This document shows positions 21,327 through 33,500 of a DNA stretch of 64,000 bases, in pieces. The stretch is from Gnomoniopsis sp. IMI 355080 (Eukaryota; Ascomycota; Sordariomycetes; Diaporthales; Gnomoniaceae), in NCBI GenBank assembly GCA_027946555.1, contig JAPEVC010000020.1, positions 1-64,000 of the forward strand, given 5' to 3'. Positions within the stretch are counted from its first letter, which is position 1. Every line of letters starts with the position of its first letter. Position numbers and translations under genes: made by a program. Under the pieces are notes generated by a model. It was not told where the DNA came from, did not search any database, and saw only the letters and a list, made by a program, of their open reading frames with translations.

Positions 21327-23916
21327 TCACAGTTCGTCCTTGACGTGGCCGCCGCTCAGGTCGGGCATGGCCATGATCTTGACCACCAGACTCGTCCAGC
21401 CAGTGAAGTGCTGGGTGCGCTGGCCCTCGCCTGTCTCAGGGTTGTACTGCTCCCATGCGAAGCCTGTCGCCTTCCAGCTTTTGAAAATGGTGTCGACTAG
21501 GTTCTTGCGCAGTCTGGAGTAGAGGTCCTTAGCTTTGGCCTGGTGGGGACCAGATTGGGTTGCGACATTCTGTGGGGGAGATCAGCATTTGTCAGTCACT
21601 ATGTGTTTGAGGGACAGGGAAACATACGTAAAGCTGTGTGACGGCCATGTAGTTCATGTTGATCCACACAGGGCTGCGCCAGTAATTCTCGTCTGTGCCG
21701 TAAAATTCTGACTTCTTGCTCAAGGAGCGAATGCCATGAGAGCTCCACAGCTCATCCTCGTCACCGATAAGGTCCAGGATCTTGCCGAGCTTCGGGCTGT
21801 CAGGCTTTAGAAGGCCAGTCAAGAAAGGCATGAGGGACACGTAACCCTTGTGACAAACCAGCTGATTCTCTTCGTAGTCGTCGATAGTAGCGTCACAGTA
21901 GCAACCCTCCTTCTCGGACCAGTGAAGATCATCGAGGTTGTGCTCGATCGCATTGAGGACCTTCTTGTACTCCTCCACGTCCTCGGGCATGCCGAGCGTC
22001 GAAGCTGCGTTGATGAGTGATTTGGTCATCATGCCCACCCAGGCCATCAGGTCGACGTGCAGCTCAGCGGGATGAGGGGGCTGCGGACGAGGGTAGTCAT
22101 CCATTCCGGAGGTGAGGATGTGTCTAGGGGTCCTACCGCGCCAGCGATACGCCTCCTTTGAGGAATACGCCTCTCGGTCGTAGGACTTGATATCTCCGGC
22201 CTGCGTCCTCTTGAACCACTCGAATTGGCGGCGCATGAGCGGGTACAGCGTGCGAAGATAGTCCAAACCCAGGCTTGAGTTCTCTAGATAAGCGGTCCCA
22301 AGGGCCTCGTCTTGCGACAGCTTCTCCTTTTGGGAGTTGGCGCTGCCGTTTGCAGTCTTCTGCAATTTTGTGATGAAGGTGTCGATGATGAAGAAGAGCG
22401 TGGGTGGGTTGGCATAGTGCGGGTATTGAACCTGGAATTCTTCCGGAACTTTGCTCCTGGCTTCTTCACCCAGGATCATCTCACGGGGGATCCAACCGTC
22501 CTCGTCCATAAGATTGAACCAACTCTTGAGAATCTCGAGAGTCAGGTCCATATCCCAGTCCGCAATGGGAAGAAGGTGGAAGCCCTCGTCCCAAAGGAAC
22601 CCGCGCGGGAAGAATGGTCGAGAAGGAATACTCGAGAACAATTCATACGGGCCCTCTAACTTCTGCTGCTTGCGATTTCTTGCTTCGGCTGCGGATTCCC
22701 AGAAGCCCTCATCATCCTCCTCATACTCAGGCGCGTACGAGCGGTCGACCAGATGCTGACCGTGGAAGTAGCCAATACCACCAATCAAATTCGAGAACAT
22801 GCTTCGACCAAATTTGCTGTACTGAGCGGCCGTAAATGGGGCTTGAGGTGCGAAGACGCTGGCGAAACGCTCGCCAAAGGACTCAGTAGTCTCTTTGATT
22901 TCCCTTGTGAGGTCCTCACTGGTCAGATCCTTGCCGACCGAGGCGCTAGAGAAGAGAATATCAAACTCGAAAGCACCTTCAAAGATCTTTTGGACGATCT
23001 GCGTGTTGCCGACGGAGGGCTTGTTCGGAAGCGCATACATCTGCCAGGTCGGGGGCGGCGCTTCCTTGTTGATACTCGGCATCAAGGCGGTGATTTGTTC
23101 GCCAAGCTGCCGCATGACGATGTTCTTGGCCTGCCAAAGAACTTCACCAGGCAGCATTAAAGACTGGACAGAGGTCTTGTCAAGGTCTTGGCCCTCAACA
23201 AAGTCACCTGAAGGTGGATGATCGCCTGTGCCTTTGGTCACAACAAGCTTGAAGTCGCCCAAGGTCTGCGAGTTGCCCGTGAACGTAATGTCGCCAGCAA
23301 AGCCGTTCTCATCGCCGTCGGCCTGAGGTTCCAGCATACTGCCCAAACCTTCTTGGCCGAGGAACAAGACCATTTGGGTCCTCACATCATCGGGGACTCC
23401 AGATCGAGGAACACCTCTCACTCTTGCGGCCCAGCTGCCACCATTTGCACCGCCAGGGACCTTGACAAACGAGGTGGTAATGTCGATACCGTTCCCAGCA
23501 TCATGCACGGTCTGGACGCCTCCCTTCCGGATGTCGTACTCATCCCAGCCGTAGCCAGCCATTCCGGAGTGCTGTTCACATGTGTATCGGAGGTCTAAGT
23601 TTGACGGGTTCAGTAGGGTTCGACTATGTAAATATGAAGAGGAAGCTTCGTGATCAGACTTACTCTGCTGTGCCGACTGATAGTCGTCCAAATTGGACCA
23701 CATAAGTCCAGTAAGGAGAGAGTTCGGGCCACGTTGACGGACGCCAAAGTAGAGATTCGGTCTGTAAGGGCCCCAGAAGAGGCTCTGATTGTTAAGGCGA
23801 CCGAGTTCGGCATTGAGGACAGACTCATCCTGGGCAAAGACACTGGTCGCAAACAATAGTGATGCTGACAGGACGCTGACCAGAACGGCCTGCAGGCGAG
23901 GAGCCGCCATGATCAT
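21327..23916 (-). CDS. Mannosyl-oligosaccharide glucosidase (glucosidase I, GH63), KDEL-tailed
   Basis: Three exons on the minus strand, 23664-23916, 21628-23594 and 21327-21569, give about 820 residues. Glucosidase I removes the outermost glucose from Glc3Man9GlcNAc2 N-glycans in the ER. Family blocks include FWGPYRPNLYFGVRQR, GMAGYGWDEYD, PRGFLWDEGFHLLPIADWD and the C-terminal EQYNPETGEGQRTQHFTGW. Intron 1 (23595-23663, 69 nt) is a multiple of three without a stop; removing it gives QQNLRYTCEQ as in the family. Intron 2 is 58 nt. The N-terminus is a cleavable-type signal peptide (hydrophobic core VLVSVLSASLLFATSVFA) rather than the type II anchor found in mammals. The protein ends GGHVKDEL, an ER-retrieval signal, so it is predicted to be soluble in the ER lumen. 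An ATG two codons downstream (23910) is an alternative start. Confidence 0.93.
23595..23663 (-). other. In-frame intron 1 of the glucosidase I gene
   Basis: The 69-nt intron reads GTAAGT...AACTTAG on the minus strand and has no stop in frame. If kept, it inserts 23 residues between YQSAQQ and LRYTCEQ, inside an otherwise conserved block. Confidence 0.85.
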
Positions 23917-24732
23917 GCTGGGGGGCCACCAGGTCGTCGTCAGTCAATATTCTAACTCCTGCTGATACTATGGCGACCAATTGATGTGCAGCAATTGACA
24001 GATCTGGAAAACAGAAGGAATTGTTGAAGAATTTTGGGGTGTTTGCCGACGAGATAGTTGTGAGAGACAGCTATCCTTAGACACCTGTTCTCAAGCTTGG
24101 GGTACGTACCCCTGAGAGGCTGACGTGCAGCGGGCCCACAAGTAGCCCTGATCCCTGTCACTTCAAGGTTTAGGAAGTTTGGCTTCAACGTCGTCTCTTC
24201 CTCCAAGCCACAATGTACATACAGTCAGTATCTCTGTCAATTGATTGCTGAAAGGTACCCCACTACACTTTTTTTTGCGTTTTTCATGCATCGGAGGTTT
24301 TCTTTCCTGCTCATGATGCTCAGCTTGGTGACATCCTGGAGGCTCTGGACAGACACCGTTTCAGTACCAATACTGGGCCAGTGACTTGGTCTATCCAGAA
24401 GGCATCTTCTGCTCCATGGCATATGCGACTGAACCCACAAGTCTTACTGCGTTTTTATCTTTTCCATATTCTTTGAAAGGCGCAAGATGAGACTGACATC
24501 ACATTCTCTTCCACCAACCATTGGATGCCAAAGGACACTCCCATATCATTGGCAGCTGTTATCTTGGAAGGTGTTATAATTGAAAGAAAATTTGCTGGAA
24601 TATTTGTTCAGTCTTTGCTACAAGGTATACGGCTAATAATACAAGGTGATCATATAGCGAAATACTAACACAGTGCTACCAAGGATATGTAGCTGGGAAA
24701 ATGTACCAAAAATCCACGCATTAAACCCTCAC
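23917..24732. other. Intergenic, promoter side of the GH63 gene
   Basis: This holds the upstream flank of the GH63 gene and the 3' flank of the next minus-strand gene. No frame with a domain is seen. Confidence 0.5.
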
Positions 24733-27618
24733 TCAGTGTCTCCTATTCGCCCTTCTCTCCGGAGATATCCAAAATCCATCAGCATCATACAGCCCGAGAC
24801 TTTCCACACTCTTCCGCTCCGGACTCGTATCTATCCTCAAGAACCGCTTCGAATCAGCAAACAAACCTTTGACCCCACCCCCAAAGTCAACCTGTGGTAT
24901 CTTCGTCTCCATAACATCATCATGCCTCTCGTTCTCCTTATTATTATTATTATTAGAATTACTACCGCCGTCCCCCTTCTCATACTCTTTCCCCGCTGGC
25001 ACGCCTCCTACCGACAAGTAATTTCGACTCGCCTCTCGCTTCCGCGGCGGTGTGACGAACCTCCCCGTCTCCTCCTCCCGCAGTGTCGGCAGCACAGGAC
25101 TCGCTGACGAGCCCTCGCTATATCCGCTCGCCGCATGACTGTAAGCGCTCACCGCGCTGTTCATGCGCCGCAGCTGTGCAATCGTCGAGGACACTGGCAG
25201 CAGCTTCGGCTCCGACGGGACGAGCCGGATTGTCTGCGAGCGCCGCTGTTGTTCTTGGCTGGCAAGGTCCATGTTGCTGAGTGACTCTAGCTTCTCTCGC
25301 TCAAAGTCGGTATAGTGCGACGATGAGGTATTCGAGGGCTTCCGCAACTCGCCAGCAGCGCGCCGGTGCGTGCTGGAGGCGAAGGAGGCAGCGTCGTTGT
25401 CGGAATGCGTCTCGTAGTAGCTGGAAGGAGGGCGGGCGATAGAGTCGCGAGGCAGCGCGGGGCGGGGTGGTGGCATATCCGGCGTCTGCTCCCTGTTTCT
25501 ACCGAGGGTTGGCGAACTAGCTTTTGCACGAAGATCAGCCAGTCTCTTCGCAGCAGGACTATATTTGTCGTTATCACTCGGGCTCGTCAACGAGATCCCT
25601 GGGATAGATGCCTCCTCATCCTCTTCCTCGTCAGGCACGGTGGACAGACTTCGCCGGTGCAGATGCGATGTCGAGCTTACGGCGGACGTCGGAGCAGGCA
25701 GATATACCTTGATCTGCTGGCCACCGCGCGGCGTCTGCGTCTTGACTACATTCTGTGGCGATGGGCTCCTCCGTGGACGCAACTCGGGCGACCGTGAGTT
25801 CCCTGAGATGGTTGATAGCGGACTATCTGACCGCAGAAAGGACAGAGTGATCTCATTCCTGCCAAGCAGTTGGCTAGGCCCGCCGAAGAGCCGTGGAGCG
25901 TCGTTGAATGCGTGTATCGGCGCCCCTGGCGCGCGGCTCGCAGGTGGAACACGCCTCTCAGCAGTGACATTGGGTCCCGTTCGTAGGACCACGAAAGGAT
26001 CATCGTTTTCCGGCTCTTTGAAGCTGGCATCCCTTGCCAGCTTCGAGGCCTCCTTGATTGGCGGCTCATCGATGGCAGTCTCATCAACCTCGGGGCACGT
26101 TGACAAAGACAATGCGCTTTCTGGCGAGTCGATCCGCGTAGGTTGCCTCATCTGCTGCTGCTGCTGCTGCTGGCGTGGTGGGCTTCCCCTGTTGGGACTT
26201 GACAAACCATGAAAGTAGCCTAGACCCAGGCCTGGACTCGGTTCTGCCACAGGTAGCGCAAGGAGGCTGTCATCACTGATAGCGGAATCCTGTGAGTCCA
26301 TGCGAGCGTGCATTCTGAAATTGAGCTTGGGTGGCGGGTCTGGCGAGCCCGAGGCTGTGCTCGAACCCACAAGCGTGACGCTCGACTCGCCGCCCACCCC
26401 AGTGCTAACCGTGCCAGACCTCTCCCTACCTATCGCGCTCGGCCCAAGGCTTCCTCGATTTCGTTTGGTCCCGCCCTCCGCAAGTCGACTGTCTGTGTTT
26501 GACAGTAGATGCGTCAATGTCGATTCCGAGCTCGGGAATCTGGGATTAGGATTCATCTTTCCCTTGGACAACCGCAGAGGCGCTGGCACAGGCCTATCCC
26601 CCGTGTCTTCGTAGATGTAATAGCTCAGCCCCCGATCGCGAGGCATATACATCGTGTTCACAGGGCTCATCGATCTCGGACTCCCCGCCGTCTTCTTGTT
26701 CGCGGCTAGCAGCGCCTGCTGAGGCGGCTTTGGCAGTTGCCGCGGCGGCGAGAGCTGCGGCGTAGCATCTTGCTGACCCGCTGGAATGGTAAGCCGGGGG
26801 ACGGTCGCAAGGTGGTGCTGGAAGCGGAAAGTGGACGGCGCGTCATGCAACGCCGGTCGTGTTGGAGTCTGCTGCTGAGCCTCGCTGGCGGGCTTGGGAC
26901 TGCCGAATGGGCTGAATAAGGCGATCTTGGGTAGTGTAGGCGAGAGGCTCTTCAACGGCCAACTGTCGCGAATAGTTCGTCGCCAGGACCTTTGCATACG
27001 ATCCTTTCCAGCTCTTTTATTGCCCTTACGAGGGGTGACATTCATCACCGGCCCATGAATCGCGTCCTCGTCAACCCAGGCATTTGACGTTCGCCGACGG
27101 TGTCCTGCTCCTGGTCTCTGCACAGCGACACTCATCATCTCTCCGTCAGAGCTTTGTCGCACAAGGCTCTTCCTGCTACTCGACACAGAAAATAGTCCCG
27201 AGCTCGCCCGCTTTATCATTGGCAAAACAGGCGGAAGGCTCAGTGGCCTCCCAAGTCCAGTCTCTTCCTCGCTGTCACTACCCTCTCCCTCGCGTATATC
27301 CCTCTCCACTCGAACTCGTTTGCGCAATTTTCCTGTCCTCTCCAAAGTCTCGGTGCTCGTATCACCGCCACCGCGATACACGCTTACTTCGCGGCCGTCG
27401 ATCATAATCGCACGTTTCCTGTACCCGTCCTGACGTCGGCGTCGGTGCCGCCATCGCTGCAAAAATATCAACGTAGAGGCCAAAGCTGTGACGATGATTA
27501 CAGTGCCGCCTATGACGGTAACTATCAGTGCCCAGAGCGGAATGGCGGCCGCTGTGGTGGTTGAGGCCGCATTGCCTCGGGCGCCGTAGATGAGGCGCGG
27601 GAGGTGTGGCACTGCCAT
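24733..27618 (-). CDS. Large single-pass membrane protein with disordered cytoplasmic tail
   Basis: One uninterrupted frame encodes 961 residues. I do not recognise the family. A short N-terminus (about 25 residues, Ala/Thr-rich) is followed by one membrane segment (PLWALIVTVIGGTVIIVTAL to about residue 54) and at once by a strongly basic stretch (RWRHRRRRQDGYRKR), so the tail should be cytoplasmic. The remaining 880 residues are Ser/Pro/Arg-rich and disordered, with a Gln run (about 26150-26172), an Asn run (about 24938-24957), many RxxS phosphorylation-like sites and a conserved-looking end (LYDADGFWISPERR). There is almost no ectodomain, so an upstream exon carrying one cannot be excluded. 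The length of the open frame and its codon regularity make the gene certain; a scaffold or signalling role is only a guess. Confidence 0.82.
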   Translation of the reverse strand: MAVPHLPRLIYGARGNAASTTTAAAIPLWALIVTVIGGTVIIVTALASTLIFLQRWRHRRRRQDGYRKRAIMIDGREVSVYRGGGDTSTETLERTGKLRKRVRVERDIREGEGSDSEEETGLGRPLSLPPVLPMIKRASSGLFSVSSSRKSLVRQSSDGEMMSVAVQRPGAGHRRRTSNAWVDEDAIHGPVMNVTPRKGNKRAGKDRMQRSWRRTIRDSWPLKSLSPTLPKIALFSPFGSPKPASEAQQQTPTRPALHDAPSTFRFQHHLATVPRLTIPAGQQDATPQLSPPRQLPKPPQQALLAANKKTAGSPRSMSPVNTMYMPRDRGLSYYIYEDTGDRPVPAPLRLSKGKMNPNPRFPSSESTLTHLLSNTDSRLAEGGTKRNRGSLGPSAIGRERSGTVSTGVGGESSVTLVGSSTASGSPDPPPKLNFRMHARMDSQDSAISDDSLLALPVAEPSPGLGLGYFHGLSSPNRGSPPRQQQQQQQMRQPTRIDSPESALSLSTCPEVDETAIDEPPIKEASKLARDASFKEPENDDPFVVLRTGPNVTAERRVPPASRAPGAPIHAFNDAPRLFGGPSQLLGRNEITLSFLRSDSPLSTISGNSRSPELRPRRSPSPQNVVKTQTPRGGQQIKVYLPAPTSAVSSTSHLHRRSLSTVPDEEEDEEASIPGISLTSPSDNDKYSPAAKRLADLRAKASSPTLGRNREQTPDMPPPRPALPRDSIARPPSSYYETHSDNDAASFASSTHRRAAGELRKPSNTSSSHYTDFEREKLESLSNMDLASQEQQRRSQTIRLVPSEPKLLPVSSTIAQLRRMNSAVSAYSHAASGYSEGSSASPVLPTLREEETGRFVTPPRKREASRNYLSVGGVPAGKEYEKGDGGSNSNNNNNKENERHDDVMETKIPQVDFGGGVKGLFADSKRFLRIDTSPERKSVESLGLYDADGFWISPERRANRRH

Positions 27619-28696
27619 GTCGAGGCCGTTGGTTGACGCGTACTCGGGCTTATTCCTCCGCTTGTTTCCAATTCCTTCCCGGCTGGGAGACTTCGGTGCG
27701 GGCAGTCAAGCTCAAAAGGCCATTCAGACCTAGATACGAATCTAATTGCTGCAATTGGGGTCTACTGGTCGCGTCGCTGCTGGTGGTGCTTCGTGAGCAA
27801 GAACGAATGAGGTTTGGGAGGACTTGAGAAAAGGGAGGAATCGAGCGCATGGTGGTGTTTGTCCGACTCATTGCTATTCTGAATGACTGGAATGAAGTTG
27901 CCGGTGGTGATGGTGGTGACAGCATTCCTGAGTGAAACACTAATGGCCGTCAGGCCTCCATTACCAGAACATACATAGTACTACGGGCCACGAGCTCACA
28001 GAAACAGGTCACGAATTGCCAGGAGATGTCATGCTTGCTGGTTTCCTTCCTTATTCGATGTCACGTGTATGGACAGGAGGACGACAACCTCAAGTAGCCC
28101 AGCCATTCGGTCTTCCATCTCATTTGACCACTGAGGGATGCATTGTTCACAAACCCAAGGTTCACAGGAGGCGACTCACTGACTGAAGAGTATCAATTCT
28201 GATCAATCAAGGTATCAAGAGGTATCTCGTGAAAGTCGTCGTGCAAATGCTATCAGACCAATGGAAGACCGTCTTCCTCCAAATGCTCGTCGTAAAACGC
28301 CGTGGACAAAAATCAAAATCCCCATCCCGTCGGTTTGGTTTGACCTACTTGGATCTTTTTGTGTGGTTTCGCAATCAATGCTACTCCCATCTGGACCAGA
28401 CTGCATTGTGAGATGCTTAGCTTCAGTCCTGCCATGCATAGCGAAAATCTGCTATTGATCCCTAGCAAAGTGCCTCAGCTACTGAGCCTATCTGGCCAAG
28501 AGCTGCGTCAATGGCATGAAAAAGAAGTGAAGTTGAATGGGAAATAAAGACGAGGAAACTTGAAATTGGGATCCATCTCGCAACGGCAGATTTGTACAAC
28601 AGTAATTCGGAATAACGCTCCACTTATGCAGCACGAGGTGTGATCGAATCACAGGAAGGAAAATGCGGAGACCGCTAGGGTCTCAATGTATCGCAC
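27619..28696. other. Intergenic between the membrane protein and the DUF1996 gene
   Basis: This is the upstream flank of the membrane-protein gene and the 3' flank of the DUF1996 gene. The short frames at 28215-28547 have no domain. No gene is seen. Confidence 0.5.
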
Positions 28697-30501
28697 TTAG
28701 TGCTTGTGACCGCGAGCGTGGCGGTGCTTGTGTGCGTGTGCGTGCGCGTGTGCATCCCGACGAGCAACGCCAGTGGGCTCAACGTATACTGTGGTGGTAG
28801 TCATATCCGTGACCCAGGTTATGGCCTCCTCATACACGATCTCGGAAATCGTGACGTCGCCGGAAGCACCAGTATACGTGTAGGTCGACGTGGCCAGTGT
28901 GATCAAGGGGTCGCTGGCACTCGAAGTGACCGCAGCGTCGGTGGCAGCGACAGTAACCGTCGTGGCCGTAGGCGTAACCTTGAAGATGTTACCAGGCACA
29001 TAGCTTCCGTTGACAGAGGCTGTCGAGCCTGCCGAGTATGAGAGGGTAGGCACCGCGACAGTGGTAGGCTCTGCTGTGTCAGAACCGGAAGTGCCGGCGT
29101 TGGCAGGAGCTGGGCCCCATGCGAGAGTTATGTCGCCCGGCAGGTTAGCTATTGGGCCATCTACATCCTCGCTAACCAAAGAGGCAGGCATCTCGAATTG
29201 ACATTCGCCCTGCTCGGCCTCAGAGATGACAGTGAACAGGGGGCAAGACTCGATTGTGCCGTCCAAATTGGTGCACGTATCGACGGCGTCCTGCAGAGTG
29301 AAGTTGGTCTCGTCCCAGCCCATGATGAAATCACCGTGGTATCCAAAGCCTGGGAACGAATTAGTCTCGATCTCGACTGCTCTTTGGATGTTTGAAAAGA
29401 CTCACCGAGAGGGTCGCCATTGGAGATGGCGAACATGCCAGCACGATCGGTGTAGGAACCCATGTCCCAAATGGTCTCGTAGAACAGACCAGGCAAGCGC
29501 ACCGGGTAGTCATCAGGGCATTCGCCATCGATCACCAAGTCAGGGTAGGCAACGTGGCTCTTGTGGTCCTCTGAATCCAGGTTCACGCCATCCCAACAGG
29601 AAGGGAACATAAGTTCGAAACGGATGCCGTCAGGGCAGTACGCGTCAATGTATTCCTTGGAAGGCATGAAGTGACGGTACAGAGAGCCCTCGGCAGTCTT
29701 GGTATAGTCGAGGCAGTTGAATCCGAGGGCGCGCTGCTCCAAGTCGCTCTGAGTGGTTTGGCCGAGCGCAGCCCATTCCGACTTATCGGGATCAGGGTCC
29801 TCGTAGCTGGAATTACCGACCGTGTAGTTGCGGCGGTTGGTGTCTCCAGCGAGCATGCGGAATCCGGGGGGAAAGGCCTGGATGGTTTGGTTGCCGCTGG
29901 GGGCGGGGTTCAGGAAGTAGTAGCTGCGTTTGTTGTCAGTCGAGCCTATCTTTGAGACCTGCAACGCTACAACAAAGTGACATCGCCAAGAGGGTGAGGT
30001 TCTTGATTTTTCACAAGATGGCAAGCGCAAGTTGACTCTAGACAGCCAGACAATAGTCTCGCGGTCAAGGCAGGGCCAAGTAAAGTCTTAGGGAATGGCT
30101 GAAACTTACGCAAGCATGCCGCCAACATTATTGACAGCCTCCCACTCGCCAGTCTCATTGTCTTTGAAGTAGGGGAAAGGGGTCCAGTAAGCGGACTTGT
30201 CGGCAGTGACAGCACAAGAGGTGCAATTGCCAGCAGTCAAAAGGTCGTAGTCAGCAACGTCGCTGAAACCTGCACACAATTGAACTTATCAGCTTCCGCT
30301 CGAGTCAATCTGTAGGATTAAGACACACTCACCGGAGCTGCCGAAGATCTCGTGAACATGACCGGTACCGGCCTTGCCATAGGCCACAAGGGGATCAATA
30401 CGAGCCTGACCGCTGACACCACGGCACTCCATACGCCAGAAGGCGGAGACTGGAGTGCCCACGGAGGCCAAGGTGGCGAGGATGAGCTTAGAAGAGCGCA
30501 T
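28697..30501 (-). CDS. Secreted DUF1996 protein with histidine-rich C-terminus
   Basis: Four exons on the minus strand, 30333-30501, 30110-30269, 29406-29923 and 28697-29349, give about 499 residues. A signal peptide (MRSSKLILATLASVGTPVSA) precedes the DUF1996 domain, which begins FWRMECRGVSGQARIDPLV and includes GHVHEIFG, NVGGMLAYYFL, PPGFRMLAGD, CPDGIRFELMFPSCWDG and GFGYHGDFIMGWD. The function of DUF1996 is not settled; the proteins are secreted and common in fungi. The third exon starts after a 186-nt intron. Nearer AGs give stops or break the conserved join, so this border was set by phase and by MLAYYFL. After the domain comes a Thr/Ser/Ala-rich linker and then a tail of alternating His (DAHAHAHAHKHRHARGHKH), which could bind metal ions. 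No GPI signal is seen. Confidence 0.88.
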
Positions 30502-33500
30502 CGTGTAGGTCTTGTGGGTGACTGAGGATGTCGCTAGACAGAGAAAGTCAGTCTCATGCGGTCTCAAGAAAGCATGACCGAACTTGTTTGCATGCGTGTG
30601 AATGCGACTGGAAAGAAGACGTCGTTCTCCGAGATGATGATGGTCCAAAATGATGGTCCAAAAGTGATTGCAATCAAAGCTGCGGTGGTAAGTTCGGGCG
30701 AGGGGTCAAACGAACCTTTGTAGTGGGGCTGGTTTGAAGTGAATGGGATCGACTGGGGAAGTATCTCGAAAACGAATGTGCGTTCTAGATTAATTGTGTG
30801 GTCAGACCGGAGTGTTGCACTTGCTTTTTGTCGATGATCTGTGGTAATGTGGAGTAGGTTCAAGAAAGGGGCTGCAGCGGCCGTTAAGCTTGATGATGAC
30901 TTGGATGTTGAAGGAGGTGGTGGTTGCAGCTAGTTTGTGGGAACTGGGTAGGAGTGACGAGGCAGACGACGATAGTTACCACGTCAAGATGAGCAGGTCG
31001 GGAGGGAGTCACAATGACTGCTGGATCCAATATACCACTAAGTGTCCATGACCAAGCCTCATTCACCCCGAGTCTCGCACTCTTCATCCACTTGATATCG
31101 CCACCAACGAGGGTTTGCAATACCACCGCCACGGCACAGCACTCCGGCTTTTGATACACAAGCCAATTCAGTTTGCGCACGAGACCACTTGGTCCAGCCT
31201 TAAAGACGATATTTGAATCCAGACCCAGGAAAAAAACCAAGAGCAGGCAAAGGGCCAGTGGCGGGTGGAGGGAAGATAAGGCAGAGTGTATATATGGGGA
31301 GCAATTACTGACCTTAGGTGATGTTGACTGACGTGCCAAGGACACTATCGAGTGGCCGGTTCTGAGACCAACGTCTGTTCAGCTCCTTGAAAATGATCGT
31401 ACTGCTGATCCAGCCACGATGAGGAATGGAAAATCGTGTGACTTCGGGGTGAGGCTGGTTCCTTCCCTAGATCGTCTCGTTCTTTCCCAAAATGGACACA
31501 GGGAGATCTTTGCAACTCCTGAACTGCCGGTTTTTCCGCACTTTCCCAAGCCTGCTGCGACAATTTCTCAATATCCTCCAACTTTTGATTCTTATCTTTC
31601 CCAAAAGAGTGATGCGATCAACACGTTGAAACGAATGGTAGGTTTGTCCGTCGCGGAGGTCGATAATGCAGAAAGATGGCAGGTGAGGGGTCTGAGGCCG
31701 AAATGAATGGATGGGTGTTTCACAAACCCACTGTTTGCATAGTACGTCTGGAGAGAAGAGAACGAAATCTTGCACAAGGCCACACAAACACTCAACACAC
31801 GCCCAAGTTAGAAACGAATGTGGTATAGTCGGCTGTGGAGGCGGTCCTGTACGAGAGAAAGATTGACAGACGTAAAGTCGGAAGGAGGGACACAAGGAAG
31901 GAAGGAAGGAACGTGGGAGGCAGGCAAAAATTGTCTAGAGTTGACGATAAAGAATGGCACAGGAAGAAGAATACGGATCTGGTGTAAGTGAAGGCCTCAG
32001 TTAAAGTGAAGACAAGAAAGGAGGGGAGGACCCTACACCTTGCCACTATCCACTTACACGGCCCCTCGTCAGGATGCGCAGGGACAGGGCCAGGGAGAAA
32101 CGAAAGACAGGGGTAGGAGGCGTGGTCATACATGCCATTTCGGGCAGTGGAGATCTCGAAAAGGAGTCAGGCAGTTAGGACGAACATCGCATTTCTTCTC
32201 GACCCCATGCATCATGCACTTACATGAAAGCCAATTAACGCAATTTTTGGCCAAATGAGGGCGGCTGCCCTTGGGCTGCGGTCTTGTGAACCGGGCCCTC
32301 CCAACTCGACTCACCGGACATGACATGCCCACAGCGGTTATTTCAGTCCACAAGAATCCACTTGGTATCCTGCATCCTGCGGTGCGCGGCTCGACGTCGG
32401 TCCACTATGATTCGCATTGCGCGCAGTTCTTCCGATGCTACTCCGTAGTGCACTCGGGATAAATGAAGGGCATACCAGGTACCTGGTTCTTTCTGGGTGC
32501 AACCCCCAGATCTGGGGATGAATCGCCGTGGCTGCGTGTATGGGATCGCAGAGACGAGGAAAAAGGTGTGGTAGGAGAGGAGTGGCAAGACCAGGGCGCA
32601 AAGACATTGAAAGAGACAGGGTTTGTCACGCACTGATTGGCTGTTCCAATTGGCTCTTTGGGTACTGCCTCCCGCCTCCCCAGCCTACCAGCTAATTGCA
32701 CCTAGGCCCCATACCCACGGGTGATCTGTGATCTGCAGCTTGCTCCCGATAGACACGGCAGAATCCGCACCTGGGTAGCATGCTAACCAAGAGGCTGTAC
32801 TATGCAAGAACAAGAAGATGCGTTTCCTGCAAGCCTTCTGCAGCCCGTGCAACACACCTCCGAGGCCCGGCACCTCTGTCTGTCGTGGTGTTCAGGACTT
32901 GGCAGTCCGCACAACTAGACTCACCATTCCACCATCTTGCTTGCTTGGTGTTGCAGCTGTTGTGCGCCAAGTAGTCGCACCGGGCATCTTCCGTGATGGG
33001 TAACCGGCTGCGCAAGCAGTCTCGCGCTGGGACAAAGGGATGATCGGTACCAACACAGCAGACCAGGCCTGGCAAGCACCGTGATCATTGGCCGAGGCGA
33101 CAGCGATCTGAATCTAACTTCTTTTCCACTCATTAACATGGGCCCGATCGGCGCGGGCAACCTCTGCCGACAGCAATTCGAAACATCAAACAATCAGGAG
33201 CAGACAGACCGTCTGCACGCACAGGAGAAAGGCTTGAGGGATCTGGACACTGGCCACAATTAAAGATGCGACGGTGGTCTTGTATTCCTGTCAGACCACT
33301 ATTCCATCGGCCGGTCTGATGTATCAAGTTTGTGCCACAGTCACAAATGTCACACACATTGGCTTGCCTTTGAAAAAGAAGCGAACGTCTCTCATCTGTC
33401 GTTTGGCAAAAGCAATGCACTTCCTCAGGGCACAGTCGGTAGTCCGGCACACAAGAGCTTCAACTGCCGTCCGGGTCTTGGGTGCTGTGGAACCTCAGCC

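Noticed and set aside
25565..26212. 215-codon + frame opposite the large membrane protein
   Set aside because: Shadow frame; its Cys/Ser runs are the complement of Gln/Glu repeats.
30884..31345. 153-codon - frame upstream of the DUF1996 gene
   Set aside because: Hydrophobic patches but no family. Position and TATA-like box fit promoter/leader better.
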